Source: Labilibaculum sp. K2S (GTDB taxonomy: Bacteria > Bacteroidota > Bacteroidia > Bacteroidales > Marinifilaceae). Taken from it: 42,638 nt of DNA. The stretch spans positions 35,310-77,947 of the forward strand of contig NZ_JAUCMW010000022.1 of NCBI RefSeq assembly GCF_030372765.1, in the 5' to 3' direction. This document shows positions 1 to 9,437 of this stretch, piece by piece (the stretch's first letter is position 1; each line of letters starts with the position of its first letter). The notes beneath the pieces are model-generated. The model ran no database searches. It was given only the letters and a program-made list of their open reading frames with translations, and had not been told where the DNA came from. A program made the position numbers and the translations under genes.

Positions 1-627
1 CGTACTGGTATTTCCTGATCCGTCTGTATAAGTCCAAACTACAGTTTTTGATGCTGTAATTGGAAACGTTTCTGAATGTGTTCCGCTGATTGCACCGTCA
101 CAGTTATCTGTCGCTGTTGGTGCTGTTAAACTTGTTACTTCACACTGGGCTGTAACATCTGATAAACTTGCTGCATCAGCTACAGGCTTAGTAGTATCGT
201 TAATCACTACATTTTGAGTCTGTGTACTGGTATTTCCTGATCCGTCGGTATAAGTCCAGGTTACTATGGTTGAAGAAGTAATTGGCAGTGTTGTTGTATG
301 AGTTCCTGTTAATACCCCGTCACAGTTATCGGTTGCTGTTGGTGCTGTTAAACTTGTTACTTCACACTGGGCTGTCACATCTGATAAACTTACTGCATCA
401 GCTACAGGCTTAGTAGTATCGTTAATCACTACATTTTGAGTCTGTGTACTGGTATTTCCTGATCCGTCTGTATAAGTCCAAACTACAGTTTTTGATGCTG
501 TAATCGGGAACGTTTCTGAATGTGTTCCTGTTAATACCCCGTCACAGTTATCTGTCGCTGTTGGTGCTATTAAACTTGTTACTTCACACTGAGCAGTAAC
601 ATCTGATAAACTTGCTGCATCAGCTAC
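1..627. repeat. 222-bp in-frame tandem repeats (2 full copies and part of a third)
   Basis: Near-identical DNA units recur at exactly 222 bp: the marker TACTGG is at 3, 225 and 447, and CTGCATCA is at 171, 393 and 615. Each unit encodes 74 residues (VADAASLSDVTAQCEVTSL ... NDTTKP). Copies differ by only a few bases, pointing to recent duplication or homogenisation. More copies probably continue to the left of the window. Confidence 0.95.
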
Positions 628-1545
628 TGGATCTATAACATCTTCAACCGTTACTGTTGCATTACATGTTCCAACATTAGAAGATTCATCAGTTACAGTT
701 AAAACAACTGTATTTGCACCTAAATCAGCACATGTGAAGTCTGTAACATCTAAAGATAAAGTTAAAGAAGCAACTGCAGTACAATTATCGGTACTCCCAT
801 TATCAATTTGAGCAGGAGTTATACTTGCATTACCAGAAGCATCTAGTTGTATTGTAATATTCTGACATACTGCGACAGGGTCAATTAAATCCTCTACTGT
901 TACTGTACTTTTACTATCAAGCTCTACTCCACATGTAGAAACTAAATTTTCTGCGTATACATTATATACAGTAGTTACTACCGGATTAACATCAAATGTA
1001 ATATTCCCGCCGGTACCTGCAACAGCAACTCCGACATTACTATCATCACTATCTAAACGTAATTGATAATTGACTCCAGATTCACTGTTAGTAAGAGTTA
1101 TTGTAGCTGTTCCTCCAGGACAAACAGAAGGATTATTAAGTGTAAGACTTTGATCCGGTAAATTACTTACGGTAACAGTCAGATCCATATTAGCAGAAAC
1201 ACACGAACTAGCTGTTTCTTCATACGCTCTAACCAGATAATCTCCTGCAGTAACATTCCACAATATTCCGATTAAACTTTCACCAGAAACGATCATCTCA
1301 CTATACTGAAACCCAGGTGTCACCAAATCCTGATCAATAACAGGAGAGCCACCTTTATAAACAACACCTCCTTCAACAGACCAATAAATTGTAGATCCAG
1401 CATTTCCTTCAACTTTATATTGATTCAACTCACCAGCACACACATCTTCCGTAGAAGATAATACTGTCTGAGCATAAAGATCAACTTTTGCCAAAGTAAT
1501 CAGAATAACCAGTATGAAAATTTTTATGTGTAAAAGTTTCGTCAA
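1..1545 (-). CDS. Large secreted modular surface protein with HYR-like tandem repeats (partial, N-terminal part)
   Basis: Only the first 515 codons are inside the window; the 3' end lies beyond position 1. I place the start at a TTG (1543-1545) because it gives MTKLLHIKIF, a hydrophobic stretch and a signal peptide ending LYAQ; there is no in-frame ATG nearby. After the signal peptide come two Ig-like regions, an HYR-like module (around DPVAVCQNITIQLDASGNA) and then a run of 74-residue modules containing TDNCDG and TYTDGSGNTST. Such modules are typical of secreted Bacteroidota adhesins and SprB-like proteins. The role is probably adhesion or surface display (inference). Whether it carries a type IX sorting domain cannot be seen. 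It is the most downstream of three similar minus-strand genes. Confidence 0.8.
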   Translation of the reverse strand, partial: MTKLLHIKIFILVILITLAKVDLYAQTVLSSTEDVCAGELNQYKVEGNAGSTIYWSVEGGVVYKGGSPVIDQDLVTPGFQYSEMIVSGESLIGILWNVTAGDYLVRAYEETASSCVSANMDLTVTVSNLPDQSLTLNNPSVCPGGTATITLTNSESGVNYQLRLDSDDSNVGVAVAGTGGNITFDVNPVVTTVYNVYAENLVSTCGVELDSKSTVTVEDLIDPVAVCQNITIQLDASGNASITPAQIDNGSTDNCTAVASLTLSLDVTDFTCADLGANTVVLTVTDESSNVGTCNATVTVEDVIDPVADAASLSDVTAQCEVTSLIAPTATDNCDGVLTGTHSETFPITASKTVVWTYTDGSGNTSTQTQNVVINDTTKPVADAVSLSDVTAQCEVTSLTAPTATDNCDGVLTGTHTTTLPITSSTIVTWTYTDGSGNTSTQTQNVVINDTTKPVADAASLSDVTAQCEVTSLTAPTATDNCDGAISGTHSETFPITASKTVVWTYTDGSGNTST

Positions 1546-1883
1546 GCGTTCTGTTTTAAAGTGGAATTTATATATAGGGAGACAAAATAAATCATTTTTT
1601 TCTTATAACTAATCACTGATACGGCAATTGTTAAAAAGTGTTGTGTTTTATTTATAATAAACAGCTTATTATTTGTTTAATTTTTCAACAACAAGCTGCA
1701 AAACACAGATTTAAGCATTGTTTTATGCAGTTTATTTTTGTTTAACCTAAAAATATCTTTCATTAATCAAGGTTTTAACACCGCTAATCTAATTTTATAA
1801 AAATTAGGTTCTACACCATTCTTAATCCAATATCTACCTCACACTATTTATTTGCAATTTAAATAACATCGCAATATTAATAT
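1546..1883. other. AT-rich intergenic region between two surface-protein genes
   Basis: No open reading frame or RNA gene is apparent. A short hairpin (CTAATTTT at 1789-1796 with AAAATTAG at 1800-1807) lies 75 bases past the stop of the upstream gene but lacks a U-tract. A looser inverted repeat around CTGCA/TGCAG sits at about 1690-1730. On the minus strand TTATTTTG (1583-1590) is a near match to a Bacteroidota -7 box, 38 bases before the TTG start of the next gene. Confidence 0.5.
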
Positions 1884-4800
1884 CTATTCGTGATATATTC
1901 CCTTAGGGGCAGGTTCAGCCCCAATAATGTAACTTCCAACTTCGGTGCATGATTTAGAATCAGTTACTGTAACAGAATAATTACCTGAATTAAGTCCTGT
2001 TGCGTTGGATGAATTCAAGCTTCCATCATGACTCCACGAATAATTATAAAGCGGACTAGAACCAAAAGGTGTTCCTCCAGATACATCTACATTTAATAAA
2101 CCATTACTCCCATCTGAACAAAGATTGCTTGATGCGTTAAGAGACACAACGGGATGTGGATTTACTAATACCCCAGATATATGCTCCGTATTTTTACAAC
2201 CATTCGATTTTGTAACTGTTAATGAAAAATCTTTAGCACTTAAAACCGCAGTATTATAAATTGCAGTTGTATTCGCCGAAGTTGGGCTGGCAATACCTGC
2301 AACAGGAATCCAGGAATAAGAATCACCACCACCTCCATTTAAAATAGTTGAAGACAATCCAATCACCTCTCCACTACAATAGTCTGTTTTATCTGAAGCT
2401 ATTGTAAAATGTGAATTTTCATTCACCGTAAGAATCATAGAATCTGTATCAATACAGGAAGCTGTTGCCGAATTAGACTCTTTAACTGTTAGCGTATAAG
2501 TATAGACCCCAAACGGAATATCATCAGCTACAGTAGGATTTGAAGAATTTACATTACTCAAATACGTTAATCCAGATGCAGGAGAACAAGACCATTCGTA
2601 ATAGATACCTCCACTACCGTTTAACTGAACAGTTGCGCCTTCGCAAATTTGTTTAGATGGTCCGGCTTCCGCGGCGATAGGAGTTACTGATGGAATAGTC
2701 ACATCAAAATCTTCAGAACTACAAGCAAATCTATCTTGAACCGTGACTGTATAAACAGTTCCTACCGGCGGATTATTTAGTGTAAAAACATTGTCATCCT
2801 GAAAAGCTCCTCCATCTAAGCTATATTGATAATCTGCCGGATTCAAACCATTTTTCAAATCAACTGTTATTGTAGCAACAGGCGTAGCACCCATACAAGA
2901 AACCAAACTCGTTGGAGAAGCTTGTATTTCGGGTACATCAATAATAGTCACAACCTTTTCATAGTAATCCGGTGCTGAACAGGGACAACTTTTTAGAAAA
3001 GAGAGACGCAACTCTTCATCGCCTTCAATTCCCGTATCAGATAATGCTTTGTAGTAATAAACGACCTCAGCAATTCCTGCAGGTATAGTAACCGAACTTG
3101 GCAACTTACCATCTCCAATCTGATTTCCCAACTGATCTACATAAATATAATCAACACCATTTTCGGCAGTTCCTGAAATATTTAAATCAAATTTCATTTC
3201 TCCATCTAAATTTTCTAACCGAACAAATTTGATATAACTATTACTACAACCTTCATACATAATATCAACATCATTCTCAATGCCTATTCCATTTTGAATC
3301 ACAACTTCGTTAGATTTAAAACTTTCAGCCTCAAGAAATACTGCAGAATTATATTTATCATCCGCAACATCTGCAATTATCAATCGGATATGATAGGTTT
3401 GACAAGGAAGAACATCAGCATTAGCAGTCAACACAGTAGTCCGTCCATCAAACTGGGTTGCAAATCCTCCCGCACCATCTACATAATAAGCTGGATCACC
3501 ACAACCACTATTATTAACATTGTTAATTGATACAAAATTCGAACTCCCTGGAAGTAAGGCAATATTCTTTCCTCCATTTAAAAATGGTCCTGAAATTCCC
3601 GGTCCACTTATAATAAATCCAAAAACATCATTGTATGATCCGCAGGCATATTCAGGATATTCCTCAGAAGCAAATATATACCTGAACTCAAGCTTATCAC
3701 CAGCTGGAATAAAATCAAATTCCAAAATCTGAACATCATTTGGGCTGCCAGTCAATCTGGTAACATCTGCATCAACGGTTGCACCTCCAATATTTGAACT
3801 TACACCGGTACTATTATTTGGACCTTCAGCAGACTGAACATTTCCTGTTGAAAGTATAATTCCGGATGAAAGAGGAAAATCTGAAGTTCCTGCATTAAAA
3901 TATCCTATTCCTCGATTTACATCCCCTCCGTATGTTACATTATCTGCAACCAAACAACCATTCACTAAAACATTCTGAACTAACTCATTAGGAGAATAAC
4001 CATTTTCAGGACTTTGTCGGTCAACCTGTATGGGATCTGTCGAGGGCAGATCATCATCAACAATAGTAATCATCACCATCTGAGTCCCATTTTCAGTTCC
4101 TCCCGTAACATTAGAAATACTAACATTCAAACTTTCATTCCCTTCAACGTCTGCATCATCAACAGAACTTAACGTTACACTGCCAGTTAAATTCCCCTTC
4201 AGTATTTTAATCTGAGGTTTAGATATTGAATAATCTGAAGCTGAAGCAACACCAGACATAGCGAGGTCAACCAAAACATCAGTAGAAGCAACTCCACTTA
4301 ATGTGGCTGTAAGGAAGGCCTTTCCACCATTCTCATTGATTGAATTTACATCAACGGACAGACTAACCTCAGGTATAAAAGCCTGAACAGTCACTTTTAC
4401 ATTAAAGCTTGTAGAATTTCCACCAGCATCTTCAACTGTAAGCACTACAGTATTAACTCCAATATCTGCACTTGAGAAACTTGATTTACTCAGACTTCTA
4501 GACGTCACCCCACAGGCATCAATAAAACCCGGATCTACATCTATTGCATTTAGAGTGGCAGCACCCGATTCATTAAGTACCAATGTAATTTCGACAGTTG
4601 TATTATCAGTAATAGATGATTTGGAGAACACCTCACGTGCTATTTCTGCATCAGCGGACTCCCATTCTAGTTCAATAACTGCTCCCCCTCCATTTTCAAA
4701 ATATTCCAGAGTGATTGTATGTTCTCCTTTGGATAAATTCTTAGTACCACTATTAACGGTTGGCCCATGATTTGTCCAGTTATTAATAACATTCGAACCA

Positions 4801-6179
4801 TCAATAACTAAACGTACTCCATCATCTGAATTTGTATAAAAAGTATAATCTCCAGTTTCAGGAACAACAAAACTTCCACTATATCGAATTGAAAAATTAT
4901 CATTTCCAAGAAGAGCTGTATTTGGAGAGCCATTACCCCAATTAGTATTAATCTCTGTCACAGATTCTGAGTACTTCAGTTCATCAAAAGCTACTCCATT
5001 ATAATATTCTGCAATTAAATTCAATAAAGATGGAGCTAGATTATCTTCAATTGTAACATTCGCAGTGCAATTTGATTGATTCCCATCTTCATCTTCAACA
5101 GTAAGGGTTACCGTATTAACACCTAAGTTCGAACAATCAAAAGTACTTTTATCCAAGCTCAATAGTAAATCGGCACTAGCTGTCTCAACATCATTACTTC
5201 CATTATTTATATTTGCTGGAGTTACATTTGCATTTCCAGAGGCATCAAGCTGAACTGTGTAACTTTTACATATTGCAACCGGGCTGGCTCCACTCGCAAT
5301 TACATTCAAGGTGTAGTCTTCCAATTCTCCCCAAGTTGTATTCTCGCATGGTGTAGCTGTATCCAAATAATTAACTCTTATTCGCATTGTTGTAGTTCCA
5401 ACCACGGCACCAAAAGGCGGAGTAACTATTACGGTAAAAACATCATCACCACTTTCCGATGCAATGGTCTCTCCTGCATCTTCAAAATCGCCATCTTGAT
5501 TCCAATCCACCCAAACCCCATATGTATCATTATCATAACGACCATTGGTGACCGTCAACAAATTATCAGTCCCAATTTTAACATCGGTCGACTGAGAGTT
5601 TGTATAATCGCTGTACCCATCAGAACCACTATTATTATTAATATCACCAATAAGCACGTTACTAATATATTCATTATTTCCCCATTGGTAGTTAGACACA
5701 GATGGTATACAAAATGCCTCACTTTCATCGATAACCAGAATTTCGGCTACCCAACCTGAATTAGTCGACCATCTATTATCGGAATAAAAATAAAATGTAA
5801 TTGAATTCCCACTGGAAGTGATTATCGAAGGCAGGTTATATCCACAATAAGTACCAATCTGAGTAGAACCAGTATTATTTCCATCATATGCACTTAAAGC
5901 ATCATTATTACAATTATTGCTATCTTCAACCTTAAAATCAGCAAAAACAACGCGAATAGCAGTACCTGGTGCGGAACTAAAAGTAACAACTCCAGATTCT
6001 CTTCTACTGTAATTAGAATAAGCTCCTCCACTATCGTAAAATAACTCTCCCCCAACTACAGTTTGCGATACAGTCCCACTCCGAGACATAATAATTTGCG
6101 CCAACAAAGGTGAGTTTATTGCAAAAAAGACAAATAGAAGTAACGAAATTTTTATGTAGAAATATTTTCTAAAATGCAT
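1884..6179 (-). CDS. Secreted multidomain surface protein: CUB-like, GEVED, HYR, PA14, Calx-beta, choice-of-anchor L, SprB
   Basis: A 1431-residue exported protein. Visible modules in order: signal peptide (1-28, ends LLAQ), CUB-like domain (about 34-150), GEVED-type domain (about 205-295, here WGELEDYT), HYR-like module (300-380), PA14 lectin-type domain (388-507), a second HYR-like module (to 600), Calx-beta (603-710), choice-of-anchor L-type domain (about 723-955), a Calx-beta-like region, Ig-like modules and a final SprB-like repeat (about 1340-1425). PA14 and the other modules usually bind carbohydrate or protein ligands at the cell surface. The protein ends AEPAPKGIYHE with no type A or type B type IX C-terminal domain. 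The gene at 6315-8459 ends with the same five residues. The PA14 and HYR parts are clearly paralogous to those in that gene. Ligand and function are unknown. Confidence 0.88.
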   Translation of the reverse strand: MHFRKYFYIKISLLLFVFFAINSPLLAQIIMSRSGTVSQTVVGGELFYDSGGAYSNYSRRESGVVTFSSAPGTAIRVVFADFKVEDSNNCNNDALSAYDGNNTGSTQIGTYCGYNLPSIITSSGNSITFYFYSDNRWSTNSGWVAEILVIDESEAFCIPSVSNYQWGNNEYISNVLIGDINNNSGSDGYSDYTNSQSTDVKIGTDNLLTVTNGRYDNDTYGVWVDWNQDGDFEDAGETIASESGDDVFTVIVTPPFGAVVGTTTMRIRVNYLDTATPCENTTWGELEDYTLNVIASGASPVAICKSYTVQLDASGNANVTPANINNGSNDVETASADLLLSLDKSTFDCSNLGVNTVTLTVEDEDGNQSNCTANVTIEDNLAPSLLNLIAEYYNGVAFDELKYSESVTEINTNWGNGSPNTALLGNDNFSIRYSGSFVVPETGDYTFYTNSDDGVRLVIDGSNVINNWTNHGPTVNSGTKNLSKGEHTITLEYFENGGGAVIELEWESADAEIAREVFSKSSITDNTTVEITLVLNESGAATLNAIDVDPGFIDACGVTSRSLSKSSFSSADIGVNTVVLTVEDAGGNSTSFNVKVTVQAFIPEVSLSVDVNSINENGGKAFLTATLSGVASTDVLVDLAMSGVASASDYSISKPQIKILKGNLTGSVTLSSVDDADVEGNESLNVSISNVTGGTENGTQMVMITIVDDDLPSTDPIQVDRQSPENGYSPNELVQNVLVNGCLVADNVTYGGDVNRGIGYFNAGTSDFPLSSGIILSTGNVQSAEGPNNSTGVSSNIGGATVDADVTRLTGSPNDVQILEFDFIPAGDKLEFRYIFASEEYPEYACGSYNDVFGFIISGPGISGPFLNGGKNIALLPGSSNFVSINNVNNSGCGDPAYYVDGAGGFATQFDGRTTVLTANADVLPCQTYHIRLIIADVADDKYNSAVFLEAESFKSNEVVIQNGIGIENDVDIMYEGCSNSYIKFVRLENLDGEMKFDLNISGTAENGVDYIYVDQLGNQIGDGKLPSSVTIPAGIAEVVYYYKALSDTGIEGDEELRLSFLKSCPCSAPDYYEKVVTIIDVPEIQASPTSLVSCMGATPVATITVDLKNGLNPADYQYSLDGGAFQDDNVFTLNNPPVGTVYTVTVQDRFACSSEDFDVTIPSVTPIAAEAGPSKQICEGATVQLNGSGGIYYEWSCSPASGLTYLSNVNSSNPTVADDIPFGVYTYTLTVKESNSATASCIDTDSMILTVNENSHFTIASDKTDYCSGEVIGLSSTILNGGGGDSYSWIPVAGIASPTSANTTAIYNTAVLSAKDFSLTVTKSNGCKNTEHISGVLVNPHPVVSLNASSNLCSDGSNGLLNVDVSGGTPFGSSPLYNYSWSHDGSLNSSNATGLNSGNYSVTVTDSKSCTEVGSYIIGAEPAPKGIYHE

Positions 6180-6223
6180 ATATTTAAAATTGTTAAATAT
6201 AGATATATCACTGTTAGAGAGCT

Positions 6224-6240
6224 CAAAAATAATTAATTAT
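6224..6240 (-). promoter_or_regulatory. Promoter -7 box with overlapping 12-bp palindrome
   Basis: On the minus strand the sequence is ATAATTAATTATTTTTG. Its right end, TATTTTTG, matches the Bacteroidota -7 consensus TAnnTTTG; the left 12 bases are a perfect palindrome. It lies 45 bases before the start of the gene at 6179. The same 17 bases occur at the same distance before the gene starting at 8459. No clear -33 TTTG is visible. Confidence 0.65.
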
Positions 6241-6314
6241 TCTTAATTAATGCTAGTACGATGAAAAAGAAATTTTGTTTAATCTTTAGTAAAAACCAAA
6301 TTCCCCCTATCAAT

Positions 6315-8459
6315 TTACTCATGATAAATCCCCACTGAATTTGGACTTTGATAAATTACAATAATCGCCGTATTTGTAAGGTTCGCTTCACATACAGCAC
6401 TCACTGCTTTAATGTTGATCAAATTATTGCCAACAGAAAAACCTAATGTAGGTATATTAATACTAATATCAGCACCATTACCTGTAACAGAACTCCCAAT
6501 TTGGACTCCTCCTTTATAAGCGGAATACACAACACCACTTTCGCTTCCTTGTATAGTAAGTTGCGCACCATCACCAATACACTTCGTATCGCCAACAACA
6601 GACAAGCTAATATCCGGTCCACCAGTTACAATAACGTCTATTACACATTCGGAAGAATTACCATTTACATCGACCACCGTAAAAGTTACTGAATTGCTTC
6701 CAGCATCATCACAAGTAAAAATACTTTTACTCAAACTTCTGGAAGCTATACCACATTCATCTGAATAGCCGGAATCAACCTCATCTACGGTTAAATTATA
6801 GGAGCCCCCGGTTGCACTAAGATCCAATGTAATATCCTGACAAGTCCCAGCACTATTACTTTTTACAAATTGTCGAGAAACACCTGGCCCCTGCCATTCC
6901 AATTTAATAACTGCTCCTCCACCTTGCTCATAAAACTCGAGCACGATTGGAACAATTTGTCCTGCAGATAAAGATATCGTACCTGAATTAACAGTAGGAC
7001 TATGATTTGTCCAATTATTAACAACCTGCAGCCCTGCAGCCCATAAACGTACTCCATCATCAGAAGTAGTATAAAATGTATAGGTTCCTGCCTGAACAGC
7101 CTGAATATTGCCTTGAAAGCGAATTGAAAAATTATCATTTCCTACCAGCGAAGATTCTGGTGCACCAGATCCCCATGAATAATTTATTTCATCAACAGGT
7201 AAAGTTTCCTTAAACGTATCGAAATTTTTCCCATCATAATAATCTGCCTGCAATTGCGATATTTTTGGAGAAGTAACATCAACAACAGTTACAGTAAAAC
7301 TATGCGTTGAGGTATTCCCAGAATTATCGGTTGCAAGAAATGTATTAACCGTAGTACCTACTGGAAACAAAGAACCAGATGGCAAACCACCCGTCTGGGT
7401 GACTAACGCACCTTCAAATTCAACAACATAACGCTTCCAATAAGCATCTGGAATATCATTCCACGTACCAGAATTATACATTTGAGTGTAATCCTCATTT
7501 CCAGAATTATTAGGTTCTCCACTGTTCCAGTTCGTATAGTTAACAGCCTCTCCATTACACCAAACAAATGTTCCTTCATTCGTAGCATCAGTTAAACCAA
7601 TCCATATCTCTCCAACTTTACTATCTATAAAATCATTCTCGGCTTGACTGGTAATTGTAACTAAATGCCCTCCGCTATTAATGGCATTTTGCATTGCTGT
7701 AGTGGCTTTTTCACTAGTATTTGAATAGTAATAAGTATGATTATACAGTTCTCCTAAATAGGTGTATCCAGAAAGAGTTCCTGAAAAAGCAGGAAAATTA
7801 TCAGTAGCTTGAGGAAATAGATAATCAACAATCTCCCCACACAAATCTCCCGATGCATTTACTGTAATATCGCCTTGAGGATTTTGAAAAACAGGATCTT
7901 CTGTATCTGGAGCCAATAGCGTACCCTTAATTTTAAAATTATCCAGATACACATACCTGTTATTACTAACATTAGAAGTAATCCTAATTTTCACACTGGA
8001 ATTGTTATCAAATTCACTACTCAAAGCATATGATACTTGTTCCCATTGATTATAATGACAATTTTGTGTGAACAAGGTTCCTCCATAGCCGGCACCACTA
8101 TCTGCTGAAAGTAACCATTGATGAGTATTATTGGTACTCCCATACCAAAATCCACCTTCCCACTCAATCTTAATATCCTTATAACCAACAGTTGAAATAC
8201 TTAAATCAACCCTCTGACCATCAACATTAGTATAAAGAGAAGACAATAAATTCCCATAAGAACCAGAAAACCCTACATTATTACCCTTACTAAGATTTGG
8301 AGTACCAATAGCACCAGCCTCAGCGGACATATCATTATTAGTTTTAAACTGGTATTCTGCCAACGTTACTTCTTGTCCACAAACAATAGCAATTGAGAAT
8401 GAAAAAATAAAAAATAAAAATGAAAATCTTATAAGTGTTTTATGAGTAGAATCTTGCAT
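6315..8459 (-). CDS. Secreted C-type lectin / PA14 surface protein ending in GIYHE
   Basis: A 714-residue exported protein with a signal peptide (1-29, ending VCGQ). Residues 30-185 form a beta-rich carbohydrate-binding-like region. Residues about 231-348 are a C-type lectin domain: WIGLTD, EGTFVW, then E315-P316-N317 and W333-N334-D335, the residues that in animal lectins bind calcium and mannose-type sugars. An HYR-like stretch follows, then PA14 (402-525, with NDNFSIRF and TSDDGVRLW), another HYR-like module and an Ig-like domain. The last residues are QSPNSVGIYHE, matching the tail of the neighbouring gene but written in different codons. No type IX sorting domain is present. Likely a glycan-binding surface or secreted protein (inference from family). 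Confidence 0.88.
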   Translation of the reverse strand: MQDSTHKTLIRFSFLFFIFSFSIAIVCGQEVTLAEYQFKTNNDMSAEAGAIGTPNLSKGNNVGFSGSYGNLLSSLYTNVDGQRVDLSISTVGYKDIKIEWEGGFWYGSTNNTHQWLLSADSGAGYGGTLFTQNCHYNQWEQVSYALSSEFDNNSSVKIRITSNVSNNRYVYLDNFKIKGTLLAPDTEDPVFQNPQGDITVNASGDLCGEIVDYLFPQATDNFPAFSGTLSGYTYLGELYNHTYYYSNTSEKATTAMQNAINSGGHLVTITSQAENDFIDSKVGEIWIGLTDATNEGTFVWCNGEAVNYTNWNSGEPNNSGNEDYTQMYNSGTWNDIPDAYWKRYVVEFEGALVTQTGGLPSGSLFPVGTTVNTFLATDNSGNTSTHSFTVTVVDVTSPKISQLQADYYDGKNFDTFKETLPVDEINYSWGSGAPESSLVGNDNFSIRFQGNIQAVQAGTYTFYTTSDDGVRLWAAGLQVVNNWTNHSPTVNSGTISLSAGQIVPIVLEFYEQGGGAVIKLEWQGPGVSRQFVKSNSAGTCQDITLDLSATGGSYNLTVDEVDSGYSDECGIASRSLSKSIFTCDDAGSNSVTFTVVDVNGNSSECVIDVIVTGGPDISLSVVGDTKCIGDGAQLTIQGSESGVVYSAYKGGVQIGSSVTGNGADISINIPTLGFSVGNNLINIKAVSAVCEANLTNTAIIVIYQSPNSVGIYHE

Positions 8460-8503
8460 ACGCTAAAATTTAAAGAAGTATCTGGAACACAAATAGTCAA
8501 AAC

Positions 8504-8520
8504 CAAAAATAATTAATTAT
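8504..8520 (-). promoter_or_regulatory. Promoter -7 box with overlapping 12-bp palindrome (second copy)
   Basis: Identical 17 bases to 6224-6240, again 45 bases upstream of the ATG (8459). Similarity continues weakly upstream (ATTAATTAAGA against AAATTAAAGG) but not downstream, as expected for a shared control site. TATTTTTG is the likely -7 box. Confidence 0.65.
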
Positions 8521-8613
8521 CCTTTAATTTATAGGGCATACGCAAAATTATCATTTTTGTTTAATTATATTTAAATTCTAACAATCAAAGTAAGTTCTTA
8601 AAATAAATTTTGC

Positions 8614-9315
8614 ATGATTAATCCCAAATACAAATATATTTTTTTCGACCTAGACCGCACCCTTTGGGATTTCAATAAAAATTCCGAGGCAAGCCTAAAT
8701 CTGCTCTTTAGAGATTACCAATTACAATCAAGCTTTGGAAGCTTTTTGTTTTTTAAATCACGCTACGAATATCATAACGGCAAATTGTGGAACGCCTATT
8801 ATCAAAACAGAATAAAAAAAGAGGATTTGATGTACCGAAGATTTTACCTGACATTAAAAGAAGCAGGACTTGATGATCTTGATTTGGCAAAAGAAATTGC
8901 AAATGATTTTATCGAAATTAGTCCTTTACAAACGGCTACCTTCCCAAATGCGCATCAAATTCTTGAATATTTAAAAAACAAAGGATACCAATTGTATATT
9001 ATTACCAATGGTTTTATTGAAGTTCAGACTAAGAAACTAAAAAACTCAAAACTAGACAGTTATTTCACAGAAGTAATAACTTCGGAAGATGCAGGAGCCA
9101 ATAAACCAACCCAACAAATATTTGAATATGCATTTAACAGGACTGGTGCATTTGCAAAAAACAGCATAATGATCGGGGATGATCTTTCTACCGACATTGC
9201 CGGTGCAAAAAAAGTAGAAATGGATCAAATATACTTTAACCCACACAAAATCAATCACAAAGATGATCCAACATTCGAGATTAATGATTTATCTGAAATC
9301 AAAAGGATACTATAA
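8614..9315 (+). CDS. yjjG: YjjG-family HAD hydrolase (noncanonical pyrimidine nucleotidase-like)
   Basis: A 233-residue haloacid dehalogenase-superfamily phosphatase. Motif I is FFDLDRTLWDF (nucleophile Asp12, acid/base Asp14), motif II is YIITNG, and motif IV is GDDLSTDIAGA. The FDLDxTLWDF form and the long helical cap (30-100) are typical of the YjjG group, whose E. coli member dephosphorylates noncanonical pyrimidine nucleotides. Cytosolic. It stands alone on the plus strand, divergent from the surface-protein genes. Substrate assignment is by family only. Confidence 0.8.
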   Translation: MINPKYKYIFFDLDRTLWDFNKNSEASLNLLFRDYQLQSSFGSFLFFKSRYEYHNGKLWNAYYQNRIKKEDLMYRRFYLTLKEAGLDDLDLAKEIANDFIEISPLQTATFPNAHQILEYLKNKGYQLYIITNGFIEVQTKKLKNSKLDSYFTEVITSEDAGANKPTQQIFEYAFNRTGAFAKNSIMIGDDLSTDIAGAKKVEMDQIYFNPHKINHKDDPTFEINDLSEIKRIL

Positions 9316-9424
9316 CATGCTAACCAACATATTTATATTACAATCTGCAATCAAATTTTAATGTTCTTCAACAATTCACAATAAAAAATCCCAATTTACA
9401 GATCAATAGTAAGTAAATATCATT

Positions 9425-9432
9425 TATATTTG
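9425..9432 (+). promoter_or_regulatory. Bacteroidota -7 box (TATATTTG) for the intergenic RNA
   Basis: Exact match to TAnnTTTG in a region with no substantial downstream gene on this strand. A start site near 9437-9439 would place the first base at the foot of the first hairpin. No clear TTTG box is seen at the -33 position. Confidence 0.5.
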
Positions 9433-9437
9433 CAGAG

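Noticed and set aside
4555..4770. Plus-strand open frames inside the surface-protein genes
   Set aside because: Antisense shadows of long, well-supported minus-strand domains.
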